64,000 nt of DNA from contig CAVTOD010000008.1 in NCBI GenBank assembly GCA_963736305.1, positions 380,962 through 444,961 of the forward strand, given 5' to 3'. The notes under the pieces were generated by a model. It was not told where the DNA came from. It made no database searches and was given only the letters and a program-made list of their open reading frames with translations. This DNA comes from DASUPK01 sp963736305. GTDB taxonomy: Bacteria; Actinomycetota; Thermoleophilia; Solirubrobacterales; 70-9. A program made the position numbers and the translations under genes. Position 1 is the stretch's first letter. Every line of letters starts with the position of its first letter. Shown here piece after piece: positions 55,268-63,878 of this stretch.

Positions 55268-55879
55268 ATGGCATCAGACTTAGATGGGGTCGTGAAGCGG
55301 GCCGGTCGGGCTGGGGAGGACAGCCACCGCGACCTGGAGAGTCGGGCGATCGGTGCGGCCAAAGCGGGTGACTGGGACGCGCTGTCCTATCTCTACTCTC
55401 GCTACGCGGATGACGTGCGGAGGTTCGTTCAGAGCATCGTCCGCGACCGCCACGCGGCCGAGGACATCACCCACGATGTCTTCGCGAAGCTGATCCGGGC
55501 GATTCAGAAATATGAGGAGCGGGAAGTCCCCTTCGCCGCCTGGATCATGCGCGTCGCACGTAACGCAGCGCTCGATCACGTGCGTTCGAGACGACAGATC
55601 CCGGTCGAGGAAGTGTGGATCAGCGAAGACGGTGAGGAGCAGACATCGTTTGAGTACACCCATGCGCTCAAGGCGGCGCTCGCGGAGCTGCCCGAATCGC
55701 AACGCGAGGTGCTGGTCCTGCGCCACATCGGCGGGCTCTCGCCGACGGAGATCGCCGAGCGGTTGGGCAAGACTGAGGCTTCGATCCAGGGATTGCACCA
55801 CCGCGGGCGCGCGGCGCTGAAGATCTCGCTTTGGCAGCTCGGGGTGGCTCCCGTCACCAGCTCGGCGCCGGCGGCATAA
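55268..55879 (+). CDS. ECF-type RNA polymerase sigma factor
   Basis: 203 aa. Region 2 (YLYSRYADDVRRFVQSIVRD, AAEDITHDVFAKL, FAAWIMRVARNAALDHVR) and region 4 (ALAELPESQREVLVLRHIGG, LSPTEIAERLGKTEASIQGL) of sigma-70. Directs transcription of an unidentified regulon. No anti-sigma gene is obvious next to it. The 240-base region upstream (55025-55267) is richer in A/T and probably holds its promoter. ATG 55268. Confidence 0.93.
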   Translation: MASDLDGVVKRAGRAGEDSHRDLESRAIGAAKAGDWDALSYLYSRYADDVRRFVQSIVRDRHAAEDITHDVFAKLIRAIQKYEEREVPFAAWIMRVARNAALDHVRSRRQIPVEEVWISEDGEEQTSFEYTHALKAALAELPESQREVLVLRHIGGLSPTEIAERLGKTEASIQGLHHRGRAALKISLWQLGVAPVTSSAPAA

Positions 55880-55912
55880 GTCCAAGAGCCCTGAGCGCTG
55901 GGCGACTTCTAG

Positions 55913-56377
55913 CTAGGGGCCGGTGTTCCGGATGATCCGCTTGGCCACGCGGCCGGCGTCGAGGTCGGCGAGGTAGAAGATCGCGGCGTGCTCCACGAGA
56001 CGCTCGAGCCGCAGTCCCTGGCGCTCGGCTTCCTGCTCGAGTCCCTTCAGGCTCCGGGCGCTCAGTTCGAGCACCAGGGTGCGGGACTGGCGCTCCGTCG
56101 CCGGTTTGCCGAACCGAGGGACCCGCGTCGCCGTTCGTCCAGCGGCGAGCTCCGACTGGTAATAGCTGCAAGCCAGCGCCACCAGGCGTTCCAGCTCGAT
56201 CCCCTCTCCGCACGCATGGTCCTCGAGCGCGCTCCAGCCGAACCCATCCAACGTAATCGAGATCTCCAACCTCACGTTCTCGGCCAGTCTAGGAGGGTCA
56301 TCGGTCGCCCCTTGGGAGTGGCGGGTCGAGTCGGATGCCAGGGCTCGCTCGGCCATGTCATCGGAAAAACGCCTCAT
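55913..56377 (-). CDS. Hypothetical protein with two homologous halves
   Basis: 154 aa. Two similar units of about 50 residues: LEISITLDGFGWSALEDHAC to LVALACSYYQSELAAGRTATR (about 37-86) and LVLELSARSLKGLEQEAERQ to LVEHAAIFYLADLDAGRVAKR (about 101-148). Each has an LERLV-x2-A core and a YY/FY-x-L-x-AGR end. The fold could be a ribbon-helix or helix-turn-helix, not proven. Convergent to the ECF sigma gene. ATG 56377 (ATG 56356 also possible). Confidence 0.6.
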   Translation of the reverse strand: MRRFSDDMAERALASDSTRHSQGATDDPPRLAENVRLEISITLDGFGWSALEDHACGEGIELERLVALACSYYQSELAAGRTATRVPRFGKPATERQSRTLVLELSARSLKGLEQEAERQGLRLERLVEHAAIFYLADLDAGRVAKRIIRNTGP

Positions 56378-56472
56378 GCGAGGCGCTTTTCGCGCCGATC
56401 TGCAGACTTGCTACGAAACTGGACCGGGACGATTCTCATCCGATCGAATCTCGCACCGCAATGCGGACGTCT

Positions 56473-57216
56473 CTACCGGCTCGCGGCGAATGCCGGCGCG
56501 ACCCTGCCGATCCCGAGTCTGCTGCCGCGTTCGGGATCGAGGATGAGGGCGGCTGCTTCACTGCGGGAGGAGACACCCAGCTTGCCGAAGGCCGACGACA
56601 GATGGCTCTTGACGGTGCTCTCGGCCAGGAACAGCTCTGCCGCGATCTGAAAGTTGGTCCGCCCCGCGGCCACCAACATCAGAACCTGCTTCTCGCGAGT
56701 GGTCAACGCTCGCGCCCGAAGCGCCCGGCGCTGTTCGTTGGGCGCCGACACCTGCCCCGCGCAGACGGCCTCGACGACGGCGCCCAGGGCCTCCTCGGCG
56801 CCCTCCCGGAGAACGATCCCGTCGACACCAAGCTCGAGTGCGCGGCGCACGTCGGCGACTACCGCGCGTCCACAGACGAGAACAGCCGGGAGGCCCTCGA
56901 GTCTCGAGCGAACGAGGTGGACGATGTCTACGGTCGCCCGGTCTGGGCGATCCGCGGCGATCACGACACAAGCGGGCACGTTGCCTATGCAGGAGGCGAG
57001 CAGCCCTTCGCCGCTTGCGGATCGCGCCAGGACGGCATGGCCGGCTGTCTCCAGCAGCGCTGCCACCTGTTCGCCGAAAGCTGGATCGCTGGCACAGAGC
57101 GCTACAGGCAACCCATGGCTTCTCGTATCTTTCGAGGCCATTCGACTCACGAACGCGCCGTGGCGGGCCGGACTTTCGCGGCCGCCATCGAGTGTGATCT
57201 TTCCTGTGGGCGTCAT
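56473..57216 (-). CDS. LuxR-family regulator with a degenerate receiver domain
   Basis: About 247 aa. The N-terminal half follows a receiver fold (PVALCASDPAFGEQVAALLE, CVVIAADRPDRATVD, VDGIVLREGAEEAL), but the acidic pair is Ser-Asp, the usual Lys is Arg, and the likely phosphate site is Asp89 only. The C-terminal LuxR domain (LTTREKQVLMLVAAGRTNFQ, LAESTVKSHLSSAFGKLGV) is intact. May bind DNA without phosphorylation. ATG 57216 has AAAGG upstream. The 57217-57361 gap holds no gene I can support. Confidence 0.85.
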   Translation of the reverse strand: MTPTGKITLDGGRESPARHGAFVSRMASKDTRSHGLPVALCASDPAFGEQVAALLETAGHAVLARSASGEGLLASCIGNVPACVVIAADRPDRATVDIVHLVRSRLEGLPAVLVCGRAVVADVRRALELGVDGIVLREGAEEALGAVVEAVCAGQVSAPNEQRRALRARALTTREKQVLMLVAAGRTNFQIAAELFLAESTVKSHLSSAFGKLGVSSRSEAAALILDPERGSRLGIGRVAPAFAASR

Positions 57217-57361
57217 CGGTGAATTGCCTTTCGCGCCTCGGCCAGACAGCGCGGGCATCGGCAGATCAACTGGAGCTCCCTCGGGGTTCTTCCCCTCGGA
57301 ACCTGCTTACGCCTGCGTTTCACCAGACGGGGCCGCACTTCTCCACCTGGCTCGGCCAAGG

Positions 57362-58918
57362 TCACAGTCCGCGACGCCCCAATACGAACGGCACCGTTCG
57401 CAGCAGCGTCTTCACGTCTAACCAAAGCGACCAGTTAGCTCCGTAGAGATAATCGATCTTGACCATTTCGTGGAGCGGGATTCGAGCCGAGCCGAAAACC
57501 TGCCACGGACCCGTCATCCCGGGCGGCAGCTCGAGCCGGGAACGACGCCAGCCCTCGATCCTGTCGTCCTCGTCGAGTACCAGCGGCCGCGGGCCGACGA
57601 GCGACATGTCACCACGAACCACGTTGAATAGCTGGGGCAGCTCATCCAGCGAGAGCTGGCGCAGGCGATTGCCGACCCGGGTGATTCGCGGATCGTCCTT
57701 GATCTTGAACAGGCCGCCCCCGGCTTCGTTGTCGCCAGCCAAGGCGGACCTCTGAGCGTCTGCGCCGTCCACCATGGTGCGGAACTTGAGCATCTCGAAC
57801 GGAACGCCGTTCCGACCCATGCGCCTCTGCCGGAAGAGCACGGGGCCGCGGGAGTCGAGCTTGATCGCGATCGCGATCGCCGCCAGGAGTGGGGCGAGCA
57901 TGATCAGGATGAGACCTGCGCCGACGACGTCGAACGCGCGCTTGACCGCCCCGGAGGAGCGGGTGAGGCCAAACCGACGCATCCCAAGCAAGGTGATCCC
58001 ATCCACATCGTCCAGCTCGACACACGAGCCCACGACCTCGGGAAGCCGCGGCAGCACACTGACCCTCAGCCCCATCGATTTCAAGCTCCGAGTTGTGTTC
58101 AAGAGGTCATCGGAGATCGCGCCGCCCGAGGCGATGATCGCGCGCTCGATCTGCTCCATGGTCACCAAGCGCTCCAGGTCGCCTCGCTGGTCGCCGTTGA
58201 CGCCGTTGCCGTGGGAAGCGCCATTCGAACCGGGCACCCGCGCAAGTGGCGCTCGCGCAATCACCCTGGCGTTCAATCCGGGTGCGTCGTCGAACCGACG
58301 CGCGATCCAGTCTGCGGTCTCGGTGTCGCCCAGGACCAGGCATCGCTCCTCGCCGGAGAACGACCGGGCAAGGTTTCTGGCAAGTGCGCGGATCGTGACC
58401 ATGCTCGCGAACAACAGCGCCCACACTCCGACCGCCTGGTCGCGGCCGAAGTCTCCATCGACGATCAGGTCCCCGGCCAGCCAGATCAGAAGCGCGTAGA
58501 GCGTTGCAACCCAGAACAGGGTCGGGACCTCATCGAGGGTCGTCTTCCTGATCAGGTGCTCGTCGCGGTCGTAGAGTCCCGTGACCTTTCCGACCATCAG
58601 CACCAGCGGAAGTGCGAGCAGGGCGAGTGGGTTGATGGCATCCTGGCCAAGGATCGGCACGCCGATCAGGACAGCGATCGCCGCCGAGGCGACGTCAGCG
58701 AGCGCAAGGGCGCGACGGTAGACCCAGTCCCGACGGTAGGTCGCACTCCGAAGCCGACCCTCGGGAATCCCCCCGAGGGTCTGGGCGCGCGGCGCAAACC
58801 TGCGGGTCCGAGGAGCGGGAACCGACGGGAAGGAGCTGGCGGGTTCGGGCACCTCCAGGGGGGCGCGTAGGTTCGCCCCGCCAATGCTGAGATCCAGCTG
58901 TAGCTCCTGTTCGGCCAT
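57362..58918 (-). CDS. Exopolysaccharide polyprenyl glycosylphosphotransferase
   Basis: 518 aa. N-terminal helices (about 82-165), a cytosolic CoA-binding-like middle domain (LVLGDTETADWIARR), one more helix, and a bacterial sugar transferase domain: KRAFDVVGAGLILIMLAPLL, FRQRRMGRNGVPFEMLKFRT, SLDELPQLFNVVRGDMSLVG (catalytic Asp-Glu). Transfers a sugar-1-phosphate from a nucleotide sugar to undecaprenyl phosphate, starting a glycan. ATG 58918 was chosen before AEQELQLD. It faces the sugar-modification operon across about 145 bases. Confidence 0.94.
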   Translation of the reverse strand: MAEQELQLDLSIGGANLRAPLEVPEPASSFPSVPAPRTRRFAPRAQTLGGIPEGRLRSATYRRDWVYRRALALADVASAAIAVLIGVPILGQDAINPLALLALPLVLMVGKVTGLYDRDEHLIRKTTLDEVPTLFWVATLYALLIWLAGDLIVDGDFGRDQAVGVWALLFASMVTIRALARNLARSFSGEERCLVLGDTETADWIARRFDDAPGLNARVIARAPLARVPGSNGASHGNGVNGDQRGDLERLVTMEQIERAIIASGGAISDDLLNTTRSLKSMGLRVSVLPRLPEVVGSCVELDDVDGITLLGMRRFGLTRSSGAVKRAFDVVGAGLILIMLAPLLAAIAIAIKLDSRGPVLFRQRRMGRNGVPFEMLKFRTMVDGADAQRSALAGDNEAGGGLFKIKDDPRITRVGNRLRQLSLDELPQLFNVVRGDMSLVGPRPLVLDEDDRIEGWRRSRLELPPGMTGPWQVFGSARIPLHEMVKIDYLYGANWSLWLDVKTLLRTVPFVLGRRGL

Positions 58919-59063
58919 GATCGCCCAACCTGACAACGGTTGACATCCGCGCTTGGGGACGCGGCGGAGCGGCGGATCCAACGTAATTGGAACCGGCCGC
59001 GGCGAGTTGAGGCATCCGCGCGAGAATCGCCGCCCGTCACACGTTGGTGCCCCGAGAGCGGTT

Positions 59064-60341
59064 ATGGAAGTCGAGCTTCTAGATCAGATCGATCCGGCGT
59101 CGGCCCCCGCGGGCTTGCCCAGCTGCCGTTTCTGCTCGGCGCCGCTTCGACACACATTCATCGACCTGGGAATGTCGCCGCTCTGCGAGAGCTACGTCCC
59201 GGCAGAGCGGCTGGGTGCAATGGAGCCCTTCTATCCGCTCCATGCTCGCGTCTGCGAGCACTGTTTCCTAGTGCAGCTCGAGGAGCTGGTAGCCCCCGAG
59301 GAGATCTTCAGTGAATACGCTTATTTCTCTTCCTATTCGGACTCCTGGGTAGCCCACGCGCGCGACTACGTGGAGTCTGTGGTCGAGCGCTTCGATCTGG
59401 GGGCGGACAGCCAGGTGGTGGAACTGGCCAGCAACGATGGCTATCTGCTCCAACACCTCGTCGAACGGGACATACCGGCGCTGGGCATTGAGCCGGCGGC
59501 AAATGTCGCAGAGGCGGCTCGGGAGCGGGGAATCGAGACGGTGGTCGAGTTCTTCGGTCGAGAGCTTGCCTCACGGCTCGCGGACGAAGGTCGCCAGGCT
59601 GACCTGTTAATCGCGAACAACGTGTTCGCCCATGTCCCCGATCTCAACGACTTCACCGGAGGTATGCGGCGACTATTGGCTCCGCAGGGCGTGGTCACGA
59701 TCGAGTTCCCCCACCTGCAACGGCTGATCGAGGGAAACCAGTTCGACACGATCTATCACGAGCACTACTCGTACTTCTCGTTCCTCACCGCCCAGAAGGT
59801 GCTCCGTGCTCACGGCCTCGAGGTGTTCGACGTCGACGAACTGCCCACGCACGGCGGTTCCCTCAGGGTCTACGCACAGCGCGAGGAGAGCGCCGGCCAT
59901 CCCGTCAGCGCCAGCGTTACGGAGGTTGCCAAACGCGAGCGGGAGCTCGACCTCGACCGGCTCGAGGGTTACGGCAGGTTTGCGCCGCGAGTGATCGAGA
60001 CCAAGTCGAGGCTGCTCGAATTCCTGATCGATTGCCGGCGCGATGGCAAACGTGTCGCCGGCTACGGCGCCCCCGGGAAGGGAAACACGCTGCTCAACTT
60101 CTGCGGCATACGCGCCGACCTGCTCGAGTTCACGGTCGACCGCAACCCGTACAAGCAGGGGCAGTTTCTTCCCGGCACCCGGATTCCTATCCACCATCCG
60201 GAGGCGCTCGAGCAGGCCCGTCCGGATTTCATCCTGATTCTTCCCTGGAACCTGACCGACGAGGTCGTGGCCCAACTCTCACATGCCCGCGATTGGGGTG
60301 GGCAGTTCGTCGTCCCGATCCCGGAGGTGAAGGTCATATGA
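59064..60341 (+). CDS. NDP-hexose C-methyltransferase (TylC3/NovU type)
   Basis: 425 aa. N-terminal zinc domain (CRFCSAPL and CEHCFLVQ), a central SAM-binding Rossmann fold (VVELASNDGYLLQHL, LIANNVFAHVPDL, IEFPHLQRLIEGNQF-type active region), and a C-terminal domain (GYGAPGKGNTLLNFCGI, DRNPYKQGQFLPGTRIPI). Adds a methyl group to a sugar carbon of a 4-keto-deoxy nucleotide sugar. The 3' end overlaps the next gene (ATGA at 60338-60341). ATG 59064. Confidence 0.93.
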   Translation: MEVELLDQIDPASAPAGLPSCRFCSAPLRHTFIDLGMSPLCESYVPAERLGAMEPFYPLHARVCEHCFLVQLEELVAPEEIFSEYAYFSSYSDSWVAHARDYVESVVERFDLGADSQVVELASNDGYLLQHLVERDIPALGIEPAANVAEAARERGIETVVEFFGRELASRLADEGRQADLLIANNVFAHVPDLNDFTGGMRRLLAPQGVVTIEFPHLQRLIEGNQFDTIYHEHYSYFSFLTAQKVLRAHGLEVFDVDELPTHGGSLRVYAQREESAGHPVSASVTEVAKRERELDLDRLEGYGRFAPRVIETKSRLLEFLIDCRRDGKRVAGYGAPGKGNTLLNFCGIRADLLEFTVDRNPYKQGQFLPGTRIPIHHPEALEQARPDFILILPWNLTDEVVAQLSHARDWGGQFVVPIPEVKVI

Positions 60342-61154
60342 AGGTGGTGATCTTCTGCGGCGGCCAGGGGCTGCGGATGCGAGAGGCATCCGAGGTAATG
60401 CCCAAGCCGATGGTCCCGATCGGCCCTCGACCGGTCCTCTGGCACGTGATGAAGTACTACGCCCACTTCGGCTTCACCGACTTCGTGCTCTGCCTCGGCT
60501 ACAGGGCCGAGGCGATCAAGCACTTCTTCCTCACCTACAACGAGGCGATGGCGAACGACTTCGTCTTGTCCAACGGCGGCACGGACGTCCGCCTGCTCAA
60601 GACCGACATCCACGACTGGAACATCACCTTCGTCGACACCGGCCTGCGGGCGCCGATCGGCGAGCGCCTGCGGGCTGTCCGCCACCTGCTGGGCGAGGAC
60701 GAGCTCTTCCTCGCCAACTACGGCGACACGCTGACCGACGCCGACCTGCCCGCGATGATCTCCCGCGCCAGGGACGAGCAGGTGACGGCGAGTTTCCTCG
60801 CGGTGCGCCCGAACTACAGCTTCCACGTGGTCTCGATGGGTGAGGACGGCCGCGTTCGGGAGATGCGCGACGTGGTGGGCTCCGACATCTGGATCAACGG
60901 CGGCTACTTCATCCTGCGCCGGGAGTTCCTCGACCAGCTGCGTCCCGGCGAGGACCTCGTCGAGGAGCCGCTGCAGAGGCTGTTGCCGGCCGGACAGGTG
61001 CTGGCGCAGCGGCACGGGGGGTTCTGGGCCCCGATGGACACCCTGAAGGACCAGCAGTGGCTCGAGACCCTGCACGGAAGGCGGCGCTCCATGGCAGGTG
61101 TGGGATCCGGATCGCGTCGAACGCCGCGAGCTCGCGTACGCGGCCTCTGGATGA
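60338..61154 (+). CDS. Glucose-1-phosphate cytidylyltransferase-like enzyme, frameshifted near its end
   Basis: MKVVIFCGGQGLRMREASEV, PKPMVPIGPRPVLWHVMKYY, DTGLRAPIGERL and FWAPMDTLKDQQWLETLH match RfbF-like nucleotidyltransferases. After the codon for LETLH the sequence reads cacggaaggc; with one G removed at 61076-61077 it continues EGGAPWQVWDPDRVERRELA to a stop at 61154 that overlaps the next ATG (ATGA), including the conserved APWQVW end. As sequenced the frame instead runs on through the PIG-L gene to 61810. It supplies the nucleotide sugar used by the adjacent methyltransferase. Confidence 0.85.
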
Positions 61155-61810
61155 TGCTACCGCTGCTGCTCGGCCCGCCGGAGGCGTCGTCGGCTCGCGC
61201 GCTCGCGATCGGCGCCCACCCGGACGACATCGAGATCGGCTGCGCGGGGACGCTTCTGAAGCTGATCGAGGAGTCGGCGATCTCAGAGATCCGCTGGGTG
61301 GTCCTGAGCGGGGAAGGCGAGCGCGCGCAGGAGGCGCGCCGAAGCGCCGAGGCTCTGCTCGAGGGGGTGCCTGACAGCGAGATCGTGATCTGCGACTTCC
61401 CCGACGGCTTCTTTCCCTACGAGGGCAAGAGGGTGAAGGACTTCTTCGAAGACCTGAAGGCCGATTTCTCGCCCGACGTCGTCTTCACCCACCAGCGAGC
61501 CGACCTGCACCAGGATCACCGGATTAGCTGCGAGCTGACCTGGAACACCTTCCGCGACCACCTGATCCTCGAGTACGAGGTGCCGAAGTACGACGGGGAC
61601 ATGAGTGCCCCGAACGCGTTCGTCCCCCTCTCCGAAGGCCAGTCGCGGCGCAAGATCGAGCACCTGATGGATCACTTCGCCTCGCAGCGATCGAAGCACT
61701 GGTTCCGGGAGGACCTGTTCTCGGGCCTGCTCCGGCTGCGGGGCATGGAGTGCAACTCGCCGAGCGCCCACGCCGAGGCGTTCTTCTGCCGAAAGGCCGT
61801 GCTGGCATGA
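61151..61810 (+). CDS. PIG-L family deacetylase
   Basis: 219 aa. LAIGAHPDDIEIGC (zinc HPDD), HQRADLHQDHR (second zinc His pair) and the central SEIVICDFPDGF belong to LmbE/PIG-L N-deacetylases acting on N-acetylated sugars. ATG 61151 (or 61154) is the natural start; an in-frame fusion to the upstream nucleotidyltransferase is most likely caused by a one-base insertion. The next gene starts as ATGA at 61807. Confidence 0.9.
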   Translation: MMLPLLLGPPEASSARALAIGAHPDDIEIGCAGTLLKLIEESAISEIRWVVLSGEGERAQEARRSAEALLEGVPDSEIVICDFPDGFFPYEGKRVKDFFEDLKADFSPDVVFTHQRADLHQDHRISCELTWNTFRDHLILEYEVPKYDGDMSAPNAFVPLSEGQSRRKIEHLMDHFASQRSKHWFREDLFSGLLRLRGMECNSPSAHAEAFFCRKAVLA

Positions 61811-62511
61811 CCGTGCTCTCCGCCGGCCGGCCGGAGGCCCTCGTAACGGGTGCGAGCAGCGGCATCGGCGCGGCCACCTGCCGAATGCTCCGCGAGCAGG
61901 GCTGGTACGTGGCGGGTGTAGCGCGCCGGCCGAGCCCCGAGGCGAGCGTCTCACTGCAGCTGGACGTCACGTCGTTTGACCAGCTGGCTGCGGCGCTTCG
62001 CGTCGTGCCGGAACTCCGCCTGCTCGTGCACTGCGCCGCCACGGTTCAGCCCGTGGGATCGCTGCTCGACAGCGATCCGGTCGAGTGGCGGCGAGCCGTC
62101 GAGGTCAACCTGATCGGAACGTATAACGTCCTGCGGGCCGGTCTAACCGGCGGGCTGGCGTCCAGGGGAGGCCTCGCGATCCACATCACGACCGGCGCAG
62201 CGAACAATGCCAAGCCCCACTGGAGTGCCTACGCCGCCTCGAAGGCGGGTGCTGAGCATCTCGTCCGGTCCGCGGCGGCCGACCTCGGCGATAACGGCTG
62301 CGCCGTCTGCGCGCTCGATCCGGGGATTACCGAGACCGCAATGCAGGAGCTGGTTCGCGAGCTCGAATTCCCCGGTCGCGAGCGCTTCGTCAGGGCCCAT
62401 CGGGAGGGAGACAGCCGCAGCCCCGACGAGATCGCGGCCGCCGTGTACGAGCTCTCGTGCCGGGATCCCAGGGACTTGAACGGGAAGACCTTCCGGATGG
62501 GTGCCTTGTGA
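61807..62511 (+). CDS. Short-chain dehydrogenase/reductase
   Basis: 234 aa. VTGASSGIGAATCRML, HCAATVQP (variant of NNAG), Ser/Thr in HITTGAANNAK, and SAYAASKAG (Tyr/Lys). Probably reduces a keto group of the sugar or its lipid carrier. ATG 61807 gives an ATGA overlap with the PIG-L gene and its stop a GTGA overlap with the next one, so the operon is translationally coupled throughout. Confidence 0.9.
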   Translation: MTVLSAGRPEALVTGASSGIGAATCRMLREQGWYVAGVARRPSPEASVSLQLDVTSFDQLAAALRVVPELRLLVHCAATVQPVGSLLDSDPVEWRRAVEVNLIGTYNVLRAGLTGGLASRGGLAIHITTGAANNAKPHWSAYAASKAGAEHLVRSAAADLGDNGCAVCALDPGITETAMQELVRELEFPGRERFVRAHREGDSRSPDEIAAAVYELSCRDPRDLNGKTFRMGAL

Positions 62512-63878
62512 TCGGCCCCGGGACGAGCGACGGCGGGCGCGCGGCGCACGAGCTCGCGCAACGGCTGTTCCCGCTCTGCCGGAGCCTCACCGGAAGCGGC
62601 GTGCGGGCCACCTTCGACCTGCTTGAGGAGCAGATCCCGATTCGGCGCACCGAGATTCCCAGCGGCACGAAGGTGTTCGACTGGACCGTTCCGGACGAAT
62701 GGAACATCAGGGACGCCTACATCGCGGCCGAGGACGGCACCAGGGTGGTCGACTTCCGCCGCTCGTCGCTCCACGTGGTCTCCTACAGCGAGCCCGTGCG
62801 GACGAGGTTGCCGCTCGAGGAGCTGCGTGAACACCTGCATACGCTGCCCGACCAGCCCGACCTGGTTCCCTATCGCACCTCTTATTACGAACGCACCTGG
62901 GGTTTCTGCCTCTCCCATCGACAGCTGCTCGATCTCGAGCCGGGTGAGTACGAGGTCGTCATCGACTCGAGTCTCGAACCCGGACACCTTTCGTTCGCCG
63001 AGTGCGAGATCGAGGGTGAGGGTGAGGAAGAGGTGCTCATCTCGACCTACGTCTGCCACCCCTCGCTCGCCAACGACAACCTCTCCGGGATCGTGGTCGC
63101 CACCATGCTCGCCAGGGAGCTCCTGGGGCGTCGACTTCGGCACTCCTATCGCTTCCTGTTCGCTCCCGGGACGATCGGACCGCTCGCCTGGCTGCACCAG
63201 AACCGCGAGCGGCTCGACCGGGTCGTCCATGGGCTGACGCTGGCCTGCATCGGCGACGGCGGTCCTCTTTCCTATAAGCGCAGCCGGCGCGGCGATGCCG
63301 AGATCGACCAGGCGGTGGAGACGGTCTTGAGGGACTCCGGCGCGCCGCACCGGGTGCTCCCCTGGGAGCCGTGGGGCGGTGACGAGCGCCAGTTCGGCTC
63401 GCCGGGATTCGAGCTGCCGGTTGGCTCGCTGACGCGAACGCTCCACGGAGAGTTCGACGGCTATCACACGTCCGCCGACGACCTGGGCCGAATCCGGCCA
63501 GAATCGCTCTCGGGGGCGATCAACGCCTGTCTCGCGATCGTCGAAGCGCTCGAGACGAACCGCACCTGCACCAACTTAAGCCCGTTCGGGGAGCCGCAGC
63601 TCGGGCGCCGCGGCCTGTATCGATCCGCAGGCGGGGCCGTGGCCACGCCTGACGACGAGCGCGCTCTGCTCTGGGTGCTCAATCAGAGCGATGGCGCCTC
63701 CAGCCTGCTCGACATCGCAGCTCGTTCCGGATTGACCTACGGGACCGTAGAGCGCGCCGCGGAACGGCTTGAGCGAGCCGAGCTGCTCGCGACCGGCTCG
63801 GAGCGTGCCGGCGCCCACCCCCCGGGCCGAGCTGTTGCGGGTGGAAGGCCGGAGCGCTCCCAACCGTTTGATAGCTGA
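62508..63878 (+). CDS. DUF4910 aminopeptidase-like protein with C-terminal winged helix
   Basis: 456 aa. ELAQRLFPLCRSLTGSGVRA (DUF4910 start), DWTVPDEWNIRDAYI, STYVCHPSLANDNLSGIVVA (M28-like zinc His and Asp), LACIGDGGPLSYKRSRRG, a late HTSADDLGRI (zinc His), then a winged-helix segment (LNQSDGASSLLDIAARSGLT). Proteins of this type occur in polysaccharide clusters in other bacteria, where an amide or peptide hydrolase role on sugar substituents is suspected. GTG 62508 overlaps the SDR stop. The last 122 bases of the window contain no supported gene. Confidence 0.85.
   Translation: MIGPGTSDGGRAAHELAQRLFPLCRSLTGSGVRATFDLLEEQIPIRRTEIPSGTKVFDWTVPDEWNIRDAYIAAEDGTRVVDFRRSSLHVVSYSEPVRTRLPLEELREHLHTLPDQPDLVPYRTSYYERTWGFCLSHRQLLDLEPGEYEVVIDSSLEPGHLSFAECEIEGEGEEEVLISTYVCHPSLANDNLSGIVVATMLARELLGRRLRHSYRFLFAPGTIGPLAWLHQNRERLDRVVHGLTLACIGDGGPLSYKRSRRGDAEIDQAVETVLRDSGAPHRVLPWEPWGGDERQFGSPGFELPVGSLTRTLHGEFDGYHTSADDLGRIRPESLSGAINACLAIVEALETNRTCTNLSPFGEPQLGRRGLYRSAGGAVATPDDERALLWVLNQSDGASSLLDIAARSGLTYGTVERAAERLERAELLATGSERAGAHPPGRAVAGGRPERSQPFDS

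Noticed and set aside
57213..57425. 70-residue minus-strand frame with a CRCPRC motif
   Set aside because: It has no family match I recognise, overlaps the end of the glycosylphosphotransferase gene, and lies in a gap with no clear start signal.
60032..61810. 592-residue fusion of C-methyltransferase tail, nucleotidyltransferase and deacetylase
   Set aside because: The first part is the out-of-frame overlap with the methyltransferase gene, and the rest is explained by one inserted G.
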